DNA from: Streptomyces sp. SAI-127
Lineage (GTDB): Bacteria > Actinomycetota > Actinomycetes > Streptomycetales > Streptomycetaceae
NCBI RefSeq assembly: GCF_029894425.1
Contig: NZ_JARXYJ010000001.1
Span: forward strand, 1,736,001-1,800,000
Reading direction: 5' to 3'
Length of the DNA stretch: 64,000 bases
Below the pieces are notes generated by a model. It had not been told where the DNA came from. It saw only the letters and a program-made list of their open reading frames with translations, and did not search any database. This document shows positions 16,841 through 25,827 of the stretch, one piece after another. Within the stretch, counting starts at the first letter, position 1; each line of letters opens with the position of its first letter. The position numbers were made by a program, and so were the translations under genes.

Positions 16841-18820
16841 TCACGACGCCCCCAAGCCGCGGAACCCGAGCACGGTGGTGAAGCCCTCCGTGCCGTCGGC
16901 GAAACCGGTACCGACAAGCGTCGTCGAGGGTTCCTTGCGCCCGAATCCGGCGGAGTACCAGCCGAGCGGCGGGTCGGTCTCGCCGCGATGGGCCCGCCAG
17001 GTCAGCTGCCCGGGCAGGTCGAGCACCGCGGAGCGTCCTTCGCCGTCCGCGATCCAGGTGAGCACTGCGCTGTTCCCCACCAGGTCCGCGGCGATCGCCG
17101 GACCGAGGTGGAACGCGAGGCGTACGTCCCGGCGCGGGCCGCGCACTTCGTCTACCACCCTCAATTCCTGGCTCTCGGCGCTCAGTTCCACCGTGCGGCG
17201 GTGCACGGAGCCCTGGTAGCCGTCGTGCTCGGCACACCAGCGGGCCGTCCCCCCGTCGGAGGTGCCGGATGTGTCGGCGACCAGGACGCGGCTCTTGGCA
17301 TGCCGGGTCCACAGGAACGGGCCGCCGGAGACGGACTGGTCACCGCCGTCCAGCTGCAGGGTGTTGTGGCCGAGGGTCGAGCGGAAGTACTGCCGCCACT
17401 CGGGCTGCCCGTGGTAGCAGAACGTCCCCGGGTCGGCGAGCACGTCGACGCCGTCGTGCCGCACCTCCACGGACAGCGCGTCCGCGTGGGCATGAGCGGC
17501 GATGGACAGGAAGCCGTGCGGACCGCCGTCGCAGCGGCACCAGATCTCCTCCGGACCGCGCAGGATGGTCATGCCGGCGTCGGCGAAGTGGGCCGGCCGG
17601 CTTGCCGGGCGGGTCACGGCGGGTGCGGCTCCCTTTTCCGGGTACGGCCGGATGAGCGCCGCCAGCAGCGGGGTGCGCACATCGGTGCCGGTCACCGCCG
17701 GCCACCAGGCGAGCCTGCCGAACGCGGCGTCTCCGGTGGCCAGCAGCGAGGCCCAGCGGTCGGTACCCGCGCCGTCCACGACCAGACCGTGGCCGTCGTC
17801 CGCGTCTCCCTGGCGCGGCGGCCGCAGCCGGTTGTCCACGACGGCCGCGAGCGCGTCGGTCATCCTCAGCAGTACGAGCCGGACCGTCGGGGGGATCGGC
17901 ACGCGGGCGGCGTCCGCCTCGGCCACCGCGGCCAGGCCCAACTCCAGTACGAGTCCGTGGTATTCGGTGGCCAGCTCGCGGTTGAGGCCGGAGAGGTAGG
18001 TGTTGCCGCGCAGATGCCGCTCCAGCGACCGCAGCGCGCCGGCCCGCCAACGCTCCGACGAGGGGAACCAGCCGAACGCGCAGGCCGCTGCGAACTGCCC
18101 GGCGGCCTCCGCGATGACGTGGTTGTTCGCCGAGGACCCCCGGCTGGGGAAGGCGGCCAGCCAGCGCTGGTGGTGCCAGATCTGGTTCAGCGCCACCTGG
18201 TTGCCCTCGAACAGGCCGGCCGCACCGGGCCAGCCGTCGAGCAGCCGGCGGATCCACACCCAGGACAGCAGCCGGATCCCCAGCTCGATGCCGCTGATCC
18301 AGTGCACGCCGCGCAGCGGTGGGTTGGCCGCCCACCACGACCGCAGGTGCGCGGCCACGCGCTCGGCGTACCGCTCGTCCCCGGTGACCGCGTAGGCGGC
18401 GGCGAGCACGGTGAGGTACTGATGCCGGGACGGCTCCCAGATCTGCTTGATGTCCCCGACCGCGTCCTCGCTGCGGTACGGCACGTCGAAGGCGTAGCCC
18501 GACGGAGCCCGGCGACCGGTCTTCGGGTCGCACCACCAGTCCGGGTCGGCCAGGTCGTCGCGGACCACCCCGAAGTACTCGGCGTGCCCGTCCATCAGCC
18601 GGTCCGCCTCGGCGATGAGGCGTTTCGCGGCGTCCGGGGGTACGGCGGCGATCGTCCCGGCGGGCAGTACCGCGGTGAACCGGGCGTCGGGCACGCTCGG
18701 GCAGTTCGGCGGCGCCGACCGCCACCGCCGCCTGCGCACCGCGTCGCCCACCCGGCCGCCGACCTCCCGCGGTCCCATCCGGGACAGCCGCCGCAGGTAC
18801 CAGCCCGCGCTCATCGTCAT
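16841..18820 (-). CDS. heparinase II/III family polysaccharide lyase-like protein
   Basis: 659 residues with the two-part architecture of the family: an N-terminal (alpha/alpha) toroid with SGIELGIRLLSWVWIRRLLD and SSANNHVIAEAAG (the Asn-His pair of the heparinase active site), and a C-terminal beta-sandwich with SIAAHAHADALSVEVRHDG, DPGTFCYHG and GHNTLQLDGGDQS. These enzymes cleave uronate-containing glycans by beta-elimination; homologues in biosynthetic operons are often called alginate-lyase-like. No signal peptide is evident, so an in-cell or cell-associated proofreading role is possible. Its ATG shares one base with the upstream stop (TAATG), showing tight coupling. Confidence 0.88.
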   Translation of the reverse strand: MTMSAGWYLRRLSRMGPREVGGRVGDAVRRRRWRSAPPNCPSVPDARFTAVLPAGTIAAVPPDAAKRLIAEADRLMDGHAEYFGVVRDDLADPDWWCDPKTGRRAPSGYAFDVPYRSEDAVGDIKQIWEPSRHQYLTVLAAAYAVTGDERYAERVAAHLRSWWAANPPLRGVHWISGIELGIRLLSWVWIRRLLDGWPGAAGLFEGNQVALNQIWHHQRWLAAFPSRGSSANNHVIAEAAGQFAAACAFGWFPSSERWRAGALRSLERHLRGNTYLSGLNRELATEYHGLVLELGLAAVAEADAARVPIPPTVRLVLLRMTDALAAVVDNRLRPPRQGDADDGHGLVVDGAGTDRWASLLATGDAAFGRLAWWPAVTGTDVRTPLLAALIRPYPEKGAAPAVTRPASRPAHFADAGMTILRGPEEIWCRCDGGPHGFLSIAAHAHADALSVEVRHDGVDVLADPGTFCYHGQPEWRQYFRSTLGHNTLQLDGGDQSVSGGPFLWTRHAKSRVLVADTSGTSDGGTARWCAEHDGYQGSVHRRTVELSAESQELRVVDEVRGPRRDVRLAFHLGPAIAADLVGNSAVLTWIADGEGRSAVLDLPGQLTWRAHRGETDPPLGWYSAGFGRKEPSTTLVGTGFADGTEGFTTVLGFRGLGAS

Positions 18821-20988
18821 TACGCCCTCGCCAACGTCACCGGCGCGCCGCCGGCCAGGCCGGACTGCACGGCGAGGGTGGCCGTCGTGGTGGCGACCAG
18901 GGACTCCAGCGGCACCGGCATCGGCCCGCCGGTACGTACGGCCTTGATGAACGCGGCCAGCTCGGCGTTCTGGCCCTTGTCCCGGGCCTTGGGCAGCCGG
19001 GAGCTGACCCACTTCTTGCGGCCGTAGACCGAGGCCCGGACGAAGTCGTCGAGCCGCAGCACCTTGCCGTCGGCGACCAGGTCCAGCGTCTCCTTGGGGA
19101 AGCCGGGCGCGCCGGTGGTGACGTAGCTGATGGCGGCGGTGGACCCGTCCGGGTAGCGCAGGACGATCTGCAGGTCCTCGTTGCCGGACGGGGCGACCGC
19201 GTACACCGAGACCGGATCGGCATCGAGCAGCCAGCTCGCCGTGTCGATGAAGTGGCCGCCCTCGCCGGCGAACCGCGAGCCCTCGGTGCCCTGTTGGAGG
19301 TACCAGCTGCCGTGCGCCAGCGTGCCCGCGTTGACCAGGTAGCGAAGGCTCGCCGGACCGGTCCGGGCGCCGAACCGCTGCCTGGCCTCCTGCAGCAGCG
19401 GCGCGAACCGGCGGTTGAAGCCCACCTGCAGCCGGTCGTTGCCGGACTCCTCCACCGCGGCGAGCACACCGGCCAGCTCGTCCTCGGTCAGCGCCAGGGG
19501 CTTCTCCACGAACACCGTCTTGCCGGCGAGGAGCGCCTTCCGGGTCAGTTCGGCGTGCGAGCTGTGCCGCGTCACCACGAACACCGCGTCGATGGACTTG
19601 TCGCCGAGCACGGCGTCGAGATCGGTGGTCGCCTCGGCGAAGCCGAACTTCCGCTGCGCGTTGGCCGCGGACAGCGCCGTCGTGGTGACGACGGTCGACA
19701 ACTCGACGCCGTCGCGCTGTGTCAGGTGCGGCAGCAGCATCGACGTCGCGTAGTTCCCCGCGCCGACGAACGCGAGGCGCACCGGCGTCTTGGCGGCCCG
19801 GGCCGGACTCGGCTTCACGTTCACCGTGGGCACGGCCAACGCCGGAGATTCCGCTTCCACCCCTTGTTCGGGGTACCGGAACAGCGCGGTGATGGCCTTC
19901 AGGTCGCCGTCCTTCAGGCGCTGGTACGTCTCGACGGCGTCGTCGAAGTCGGCGACGTGGGAGATCAGGGGCTCCACGTCGACCTTGCCGCGGGCGACGA
20001 GGTCGAGGAAGCACGCCAGGTTCCGGCGCTCGGTCCAGCGGACGTAGCCGATCGGGTAGTCGCGGCCCTCGAGCTCGTACGCCGGGTCGTAGCGCCCGGG
20101 GCCGTAACTGCGGGAGAACCGGACGTCGAGCTCCTTCTCGTAGTACGCGTTCCACGGCAGGTCCAGGCGGCACTTGCCGATGTCGACGACCCGGCCGCGG
20201 TCCCGGCAGAGCCGGGCGGCCAGCTCGACGGGCTGGTTGCTGCCACCGCCGGCGGCCAGGTACACCTGGTCCACGCCGTGACCGCCGGTGAGTTCGGCGA
20301 CGGCGGCCTCCACGGCCGCGGACTCGGGATCGCCGCAGGCGGCGGCGCCCAGGCGCTCGGCCAGCTCGCAGCGCACCGGGTCGGGGTCGACCCCGACGAC
20401 GCGGACTCCCGAGGCGGCGAGGAGCTGCACCACCAGCTGCCCGATCAGCCCGAGACCGATGACCAGCGCCACCTCGCCGAGCTGCGGCTCGCCCTGGCGG
20501 ACGCCCTGCATCGCGATCGACCCGACGGTGCCGAAGGCGGCGTGCCGCGGCGCGAGGCCGTCCGGCACCGGGGCGTAGAGGTTCTTCGGCACCCAGTTCA
20601 GCTCGGCGTGCAGCGCGTGCTCGTTGCCGGCGCAGGCCACGAAGTCGCCGACCTTCACGTCGTCGATGCCGGCGCCGACCTGCTCGACCACCCCGCACAG
20701 CGAGTAACCCAGCGGCGTGTAGGAGTCCAACTTGCCCATCACCTTGCGGTACGTGGCGGGCACCCCGTTGGTGGCCACGCTCTGCATGACCTTGGCCACC
20801 TGGTCCGGCCGGGAGCGGGCCTTGCCCAGCATCGACATGCCGGCCTCGGACACCTTCATGAGCTCGGTCCCGGTCGAGATCAGCGAGTAGGCGCTGCGGA
20901 CCAGCACACCGCCCGGCTTGCACCCCGGCACGGGCACGTCGAGCACCGCCAGCTCGCCGCTCTTGTAGTTCTGAACAACCTGTTTCAC
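18820..20988 (-). CDS. two-domain oxidoreductase: zinc alcohol dehydrogenase + Gfo/Idh/MocA
   Basis: 722 residues. The first half is a medium-chain dehydrogenase-like domain (SAYSLISTGTEL, YSLCGVVEQVGAG, VALVIGLGLIGQLVVQLL). After a linker near 370-385, the second is a Gfo/Idh/MocA domain (LAFVGAGNYATSMLLPHL, KTVFVEKPLALTEDELA, FNRRFAPLL). Such fusions are recurrent beside heparinase-like genes in exopolysaccharide loci; the reaction is unknown but presumably oxidises or reduces a sugar nucleotide. GTG 20988 is chosen because AGAGGAG lies 5 nt upstream and the preceding 27 codons are not conserved in character. Confidence 0.87.
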   Translation of the reverse strand: MKQVVQNYKSGELAVLDVPVPGCKPGGVLVRSAYSLISTGTELMKVSEAGMSMLGKARSRPDQVAKVMQSVATNGVPATYRKVMGKLDSYTPLGYSLCGVVEQVGAGIDDVKVGDFVACAGNEHALHAELNWVPKNLYAPVPDGLAPRHAAFGTVGSIAMQGVRQGEPQLGEVALVIGLGLIGQLVVQLLAASGVRVVGVDPDPVRCELAERLGAAACGDPESAAVEAAVAELTGGHGVDQVYLAAGGGSNQPVELAARLCRDRGRVVDIGKCRLDLPWNAYYEKELDVRFSRSYGPGRYDPAYELEGRDYPIGYVRWTERRNLACFLDLVARGKVDVEPLISHVADFDDAVETYQRLKDGDLKAITALFRYPEQGVEAESPALAVPTVNVKPSPARAAKTPVRLAFVGAGNYATSMLLPHLTQRDGVELSTVVTTTALSAANAQRKFGFAEATTDLDAVLGDKSIDAVFVVTRHSSHAELTRKALLAGKTVFVEKPLALTEDELAGVLAAVEESGNDRLQVGFNRRFAPLLQEARQRFGARTGPASLRYLVNAGTLAHGSWYLQQGTEGSRFAGEGGHFIDTASWLLDADPVSVYAVAPSGNEDLQIVLRYPDGSTAAISYVTTGAPGFPKETLDLVADGKVLRLDDFVRASVYGRKKWVSSRLPKARDKGQNAELAAFIKAVRTGGPMPVPLESLVATTTATLAVQSGLAGGAPVTLARA

Positions 20989-21013
20989 CCGAGCTCCTCT
21001 TGTTTCCACGCCG

Positions 21014-22942
21014 TCAGGCAGCTTGGCTCTGGCCGGAGCCAGAGGTCGCGTCGCGATACCAGTACTCAAGGGTCAGCACATGCCACAGATGCTTGGAGAA
21101 GTCCTGCTGCCCCGCGGCGTCCTGGGCGACCATCCGCGCCAGCGCGTCGCGGCGCAGGATCCCGGAGTTGACGAGCACGCCGTCGTTGACCACCTCGCGC
21201 ACCAGCGGTGCCAGATCGCGGCTCATCCAAGCCCGCAGCGGGGCGCTGAACAGGCCCTTGGGCCGGTACACGATCTCCCGGGGCAGGATCGAAGTGGCCG
21301 CCTCCTTGAGGACGGCCTTCCCCTGCCGTCCGACGATCTTGCGATCGCCGGGCACGGCGAACGCCGCCTTGACCACCTCGACGTCCACGTACGGCACCCG
21401 CACCTCGGTCGAGGCGGCCATGCTCGACCGGTCCGTGTACGCGAGGTTCAGGCCCGGCAGGAACATCCGGGCGTCGCCCAGGCACATGCGGTTGACGAAG
21501 TCGTCGAGGTCGTTGTCCCGGTAGATGTCCGCGTGCTCGGTCAGCACGTCGTCGACCGTCCCCGCCAGGTCCGGATCGACCAGGGCGAGCAGCTCGTCCT
21601 GGTCGTACATGGTGTAGCTGCGCCGGAACGCGGTCTCCTCCGGCAGATCTGCGAAGGACAGGAACCGCTTCGCGAAGCGCACCGACCGCAACCCCCGGCG
21701 GCTCGTGGCGACCGGCATCCGGCCCACGGCCGCGGACACCCCGCGCCGCAGGGGCCGGGGCACACGCTGGTAGCGCAGCGCGAGCAGATTGGCCAGGTGC
21801 TTGCGGTACCCGGCGAACAGCTCGTCGGCACCCATCCCCGAGAGCATCACCTTGACCCCCGCCTCCCGGGCGGCCGAGCAGATCAGGAACGTGTTGATCG
21901 CGGCGGGGTCGCCGATCGGCTCGTCCAGGTGGTGCGTCATCTTCGGCAGCAGGTCGAGCACGTTCGGGGCGATCTCGATCTCGTGCAGGTCGACGCCGAA
22001 CTGCTCGGCCACCTGCCGGGCATAGCGCAGGTCGTCCGGCATCGCCTCGAATTTGGCGTCCTCGGCGCGGAACCCGATCGTGTAGGCGGAGATCCCGGGA
22101 TGGTCGCGGGCCGCCAGCGCGGTCAGGTAGCTGGAGTCGAGGCCGCCGGAAAGGAAGGTGGCGACGGGTACGTCGGAGAGCAGGTGGCGCCGGGTCGACT
22201 CCTCGACGACGGCGGCTATGTCCGGCTGCTCACCGGCCCGGGCCCGCTCCTGGCCCTCTGCGGCGACGTCCTTCAGGTTCCAGTACTGGCCGCGCTCCAC
22301 CCGGCCGTCGGGGCGGCACCTGAGCCAGCTCCCCGGCGGCAGTTTCTCCGCTTCGCGGTACGCGCACCGTGAGTCGGGAACCCAGTAGTACAACAGGGAG
22401 GCCACCAGCGCCGCCTGGTCCACCTCCAGCGTCCCGCCGGTCGCGGCGGCGAGCGCCTTGAGCTCGGAGGCGAACACCAGGCCCCCGCCGCGCCGCAGCA
22501 GGAACAGCGGCTTGATGCCGAGCTGGTCGCGGGCGAGCACCAGTTCACCGGTTCGCTCGTCGAAGATCCCGAACGCGAACATGCCGCGCAGCCGGGGCAG
22601 GCAGTCCGTGCCCCAGCGCCGCCAGGCCTCGAGAAGCACCTCGGTGTCGGAGGTACCGCGGAAGCGCACCCCGGCGGCCGCCAGCTCGGCACGCAGTTCG
22701 GGCGCGTTGTACAGCTCGCCGTTGTACGTCAGGGCGAGGCCGTCCGACACCATCGGCTGGGCGCCCGTCTCGGACAGGTCGATGATGGCCAGCCGGCGGT
22801 GCCCGAGCTGGACTTCGCCGTCACCGACGGGGTGGCCGTAGCGGCCCGCCCCGTCCGGACCGCGGTGGGCGAGGGTGTCGGTGAGCCGGTCGGTCACGAC
22901 CTTCCCGTCCGGCCATCGGTAAGTACCTGCGATGCCACACAT
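21014..22942 (-). CDS. asparagine synthase-type glutamine amidotransferase (AsnB family)
   Basis: 642 residues. The N-terminal class II glutamine amidotransferase starts MCGIAGTYRWPDG with nucleophile Cys2, and has HRGPDG, HRRLAIIDLS and YNGELYN. The C-terminal synthetase domain has the PP-loop VATFLSGGLDSSYLTALAA and SGMGADELFAGY. In glycan loci, family members amidate uronic acids or transfer nitrogen to sugar carboxyls rather than make asparagine. With a GDP-mannose 6-dehydrogenase four genes upstream, formation of a uronamide is a reasonable inference. It starts 3 bp after the second Wzz gene. Confidence 0.88.
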   Translation of the reverse strand: MCGIAGTYRWPDGKVVTDRLTDTLAHRGPDGAGRYGHPVGDGEVQLGHRRLAIIDLSETGAQPMVSDGLALTYNGELYNAPELRAELAAAGVRFRGTSDTEVLLEAWRRWGTDCLPRLRGMFAFGIFDERTGELVLARDQLGIKPLFLLRRGGGLVFASELKALAAATGGTLEVDQAALVASLLYYWVPDSRCAYREAEKLPPGSWLRCRPDGRVERGQYWNLKDVAAEGQERARAGEQPDIAAVVEESTRRHLLSDVPVATFLSGGLDSSYLTALAARDHPGISAYTIGFRAEDAKFEAMPDDLRYARQVAEQFGVDLHEIEIAPNVLDLLPKMTHHLDEPIGDPAAINTFLICSAAREAGVKVMLSGMGADELFAGYRKHLANLLALRYQRVPRPLRRGVSAAVGRMPVATSRRGLRSVRFAKRFLSFADLPEETAFRRSYTMYDQDELLALVDPDLAGTVDDVLTEHADIYRDNDLDDFVNRMCLGDARMFLPGLNLAYTDRSSMAASTEVRVPYVDVEVVKAAFAVPGDRKIVGRQGKAVLKEAATSILPREIVYRPKGLFSAPLRAWMSRDLAPLVREVVNDGVLVNSGILRRDALARMVAQDAAGQQDFSKHLWHVLTLEYWYRDATSGSGQSQAA

Positions 22943-22945
22943 GTC

Positions 22946-24466
22946 CTACCGCGCTTCCTGGTCGTTGTCCGGGCCCTGTGCGGCCCACACCGGCTCCCGC
23001 TCCAACCGCCGCCGGCCCGTCCCGTCCTGCCGGGACGGCCGCTCGCTCCGGCCGCGCAGCGCGGTGTGCAGGCCGTCCCACAGCGTGCCGTCGGTCCGGT
23101 CACGCGGATCGGGGTCGATCAGCACCACACCGATCACCGGGATGCGCTGGTCCGCGAGCTGCCGCGCCACGGTGTGCAGCCATGCGGCGCTGCCGTGCCC
23201 GGCGCGTACGACGAGCACGGTCTGGGTGCCGAGGTACTGCAGATCGGTCCACGCCGTGCCGGGCGCCACCGAGCCGACGCCGAGCCGGCTCTCCTGGGGT
23301 GGCACGGCCGCGGCGCGCTCGCCACTGACCACGGTGGGGTCTCCCGGCTTCGGGCGGTGGTTCGCGAGGTGCGGGCCGGGCAGACCGTCGATGACGACGA
23401 CGGGCCCCTCCGCCGTCATCGCCCTGGCGAGGTCCAGGGCGATCACGCTCGCGCTGCGCGCACAGCCAAGTTCCAGCAGCGACACCGGTTCCGTGGAGTG
23501 GCGCACGGTGCGGGCGAGGGTCGCGGTGAGCCGTTCGCGTGCCGCCCGGGTCCGTCGGCGCCGCCCCGGCCTGCCCGACCGGCGGGGCAGCTCCGCGATG
23601 ACCGAGGCGCCCAGGTTCGCCGCGATGTCCCGGCGCAGCACGGGGCGATCGGCCACCACAACACCGACCGCGGCCAGCGCGAGCCCGAGGACGAGCCCGA
23701 GGACGAGCCCGATCGCGGCGTCGGTGGCAGCCGACTTGGGCAGCGACTGCCGCACCGCGCGCGGGGCGTCCACGATCTGTGTGCCGGCGATGACGTTGGG
23801 CGTGCCGATGCGTGCCTCCGCGGCGCGCTGGTCGAAGTCGGCGATCCGCGAGTTGAGTTCGGCGCGGCGGGCGAAGAGCGACTCGATGCTCGCCGACGCC
23901 TGCGGGTCACTGTCCGGCGACCGGTTTCCGATCTCCTTGTTGACCTTGGCCAGTTCGCTCCGCATGCGGTCCCGCTGGTCGAGCAGGGCCTTGGCCTCGG
24001 CCTTCGCGGTGTCCCGCTCCCGCTTCACGTGGTCCGCGACGAACGCGTCGGCCAGCGCCTTGGCCCGGGCCACCGCGGCCGCGTCGCTGTCGCCCGTCAC
24101 AGTGATCTGCAGCAGGTTGTTGGTCAAGCCGGTTCCCCGGTAGTCCCGCATGAAGTCCTCCGGTTTTTCCGGGGACTTGAGGGACTGCAGGGCCGATTCG
24201 GCGATCCGCGTGGTCTCCAGCAGCTGGACGTCGGTGCGGATCAGGGTTCCGGGGTCGTTCGGCTGGTCCTCCTCGTGCGCGACCAGCACCTTGGTCATCG
24301 CGGTCGGCGGCGACGGCATCAGGACCGCCACCGCTGCGCCGACCAGCAGTCCGAGCAGCGCCATGGCGGACCAGAGGCGACGGCGCCTGCGCACCGACAC
24401 CACCAGGGCCTGCAGGTCGATGAGCGGAGTGGCAGCCGACGACTCCGTAGCTGTACTTGTCGTCAC
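22946..24466 (-). CDS. Wzz-type chain-length/co-polymerase protein with degenerate kinase-like tail (copy 2)
   Basis: 506 residues. Transmembrane helix 1 at about 30-50 (LWSAMALLGLLVGAAVAVLM), a periplasmic Wzz region with coiled-coil character (RERDTAKAEAKALLDQRDRM) and helix 2 (AIGLVLGLVLGLALAAVGVV) match polysaccharide co-polymerases. The cytoplasmic tail resembles a BY-kinase P-loop domain in order, but the Walker A position reads LGCARSASVIAL with no GK(S/T); a Walker A-prime-like VVVIDGL remains. It probably regulates polymer length without kinase activity. GTG 24466 overlaps the upstream TGA. Confidence 0.82.
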   Translation of the reverse strand: MTTSTATESSAATPLIDLQALVVSVRRRRRLWSAMALLGLLVGAAVAVLMPSPPTAMTKVLVAHEEDQPNDPGTLIRTDVQLLETTRIAESALQSLKSPEKPEDFMRDYRGTGLTNNLLQITVTGDSDAAAVARAKALADAFVADHVKRERDTAKAEAKALLDQRDRMRSELAKVNKEIGNRSPDSDPQASASIESLFARRAELNSRIADFDQRAAEARIGTPNVIAGTQIVDAPRAVRQSLPKSAATDAAIGLVLGLVLGLALAAVGVVVADRPVLRRDIAANLGASVIAELPRRSGRPGRRRRTRAARERLTATLARTVRHSTEPVSLLELGCARSASVIALDLARAMTAEGPVVVIDGLPGPHLANHRPKPGDPTVVSGERAAAVPPQESRLGVGSVAPGTAWTDLQYLGTQTVLVVRAGHGSAAWLHTVARQLADQRIPVIGVVLIDPDPRDRTDGTLWDGLHTALRGRSERPSRQDGTGRRRLEREPVWAAQGPDNDQEAR

Positions 24467-25827
24467 GCCGAGCCTCCCGTCGCGTGGCCGGGCATCGCGA
24501 GCGCCAGGGTGGCGTCGTCCGGAAGCTGGCCGGCAGACCGTGTGGGGCGGGCCTGGACCAGGCCGGCGACGACGACGCCTACGACCTCGTGCCTGCCGTC
24601 CGCGCACGCCTCGGCGATGCCGGCGAGCTCCTCCGCGGTCCAGCTGCCCGCGCTGAGAACGACCACGGCCCCGGACTCGTTGACTCGGTCCGGCACCGTC
24701 GGCCGGTCCACCGAGACGTCCACCATCCGCAGCAGCGGATCGCTCTTGCTCTCGGCGACGAGTTCTCCGGCGGCCCGGCGGGCGATCTCGTCGCCGTCCG
24801 GTACGACGACCAGCAGCCGCCGAGGGGCCGGCAGCTGTTCCCGGAGACGGGCGCACACCCGCCGGTAGCGAATCCGCCTGTCGGTCTCGTCGCCGGACCG
24901 CTGCGGGACGGGTAGGTCCCACCGGGTGTCGACGCCGAGGAGTCGGCGGATCCAGGCCCGTGGGCCCCCGCCTTCCGGCCGGTGCGCGTTCCGTTCACCG
25001 GGCACGTCGACGGTGCCGAGGACCGCCGAGCCCAGCGCCGCGGCGATCTCCGGTTCGGTGCGCAGTCGGCGATTCATCCGTGCGGCGACGAGATGGCCGA
25101 CGACCGCGAGCAGGAAGAACAGCAGTGCCCCGGCGGCGATGAGCTGGACCCTCGTCGGGGGCGCCTCGCCGGTCGGGCGGGGTGCCGGGCCCATGACGAC
25201 CATGCCGGCCTTGTTGGTCGCCGGGTCGGCCTGGTCCAGCTTCTGCATGGCATCCTCCAGCGAGGTGCGCAGGTTCTCGAGCGCGGTGCGGGCCTGGACG
25301 CTCTCCACGGTCTGCCCGGGATCGGCCGCCTCGGCCAGGTCGCTGATGCGGCGGTTGGTCTCCTCCACCTGCTGCCGCAGCGCCTCGGTGCCCGTGGCCG
25401 CGGAGTCGGTGCTGCCGCCCGAGACCCGCGCGGCGAACTTGACGAACTGCTGGGCGACCTGGTCGGAGAGCTGCTGGGCGCGCTTCGGGGTGTCGGCCGT
25501 ACCCGAGATCTTGATGATGTTCCCGTCGGAGGCCTTGGCGCTCACGCGATCCCGCAGATCGATGCCGCTGACGCCGCTCCAGTCGAGAGCGGTGGCTGCC
25601 TGGTCCACCACCGTCGAACTGGTCGCGACGTCCACCTGGGTCAGCAGCTCGCGCTCCTCCCACTGCCCCGGCAACAGGACCGATGCCGACGCCGTGTATC
25701 GCGGCGGGAACACCACGGAGGTGCCGTAGCCGACGAGTGCGCCCACCAGGGCGAGGGTGGCGAGAAGGCGCCACCGCCGCCGGAGTATCCGCCCGATCGT
25801 GGCCAGGCGAATCGTGTCTTCGTTCAA
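24463..25827 (-). CDS. Wzz-type chain-length/co-polymerase protein with degenerate kinase-like tail (copy 1)
   Basis: 454 residues. Helix 1 at about 20-40 (LLATLALVGALVGYGTSVVF), the Wzz-domain segment PPRYTASASVLLP, a periplasmic part containing IKISGTADTPKRAQQLSDQV, and helix 2 near 232-250 (LIAAGALLFFLLAVVGHLVA). The tail (about 255-454) again looks like a nucleotide-binding kinase fold without Walker A: APRRLLVVVPDGDEIARRAA replaces it. It is adjacent to and overlaps a second protein of the same design, so the two may form a hetero-oligomeric co-polymerase. It overlaps the GT4 gene by 4 bp. Confidence 0.82.
   Translation of the reverse strand: MNEDTIRLATIGRILRRRWRLLATLALVGALVGYGTSVVFPPRYTASASVLLPGQWEERELLTQVDVATSSTVVDQAATALDWSGVSGIDLRDRVSAKASDGNIIKISGTADTPKRAQQLSDQVAQQFVKFAARVSGGSTDSAATGTEALRQQVEETNRRISDLAEAADPGQTVESVQARTALENLRTSLEDAMQKLDQADPATNKAGMVVMGPAPRPTGEAPPTRVQLIAAGALLFFLLAVVGHLVAARMNRRLRTEPEIAAALGSAVLGTVDVPGERNAHRPEGGGPRAWIRRLLGVDTRWDLPVPQRSGDETDRRIRYRRVCARLREQLPAPRRLLVVVPDGDEIARRAAGELVAESKSDPLLRMVDVSVDRPTVPDRVNESGAVVVLSAGSWTAEELAGIAEACADGRHEVVGVVVAGLVQARPTRSAGQLPDDATLALAMPGHATGGSA

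Noticed and set aside
16841..20923. Single 1360-codon minus-strand frame covering the heparinase and part of the two-domain oxidoreductase
   Set aside because: The first part is a shadow frame of the oxidoreductase gene. Protein families and the TAATG junction show two separate genes.
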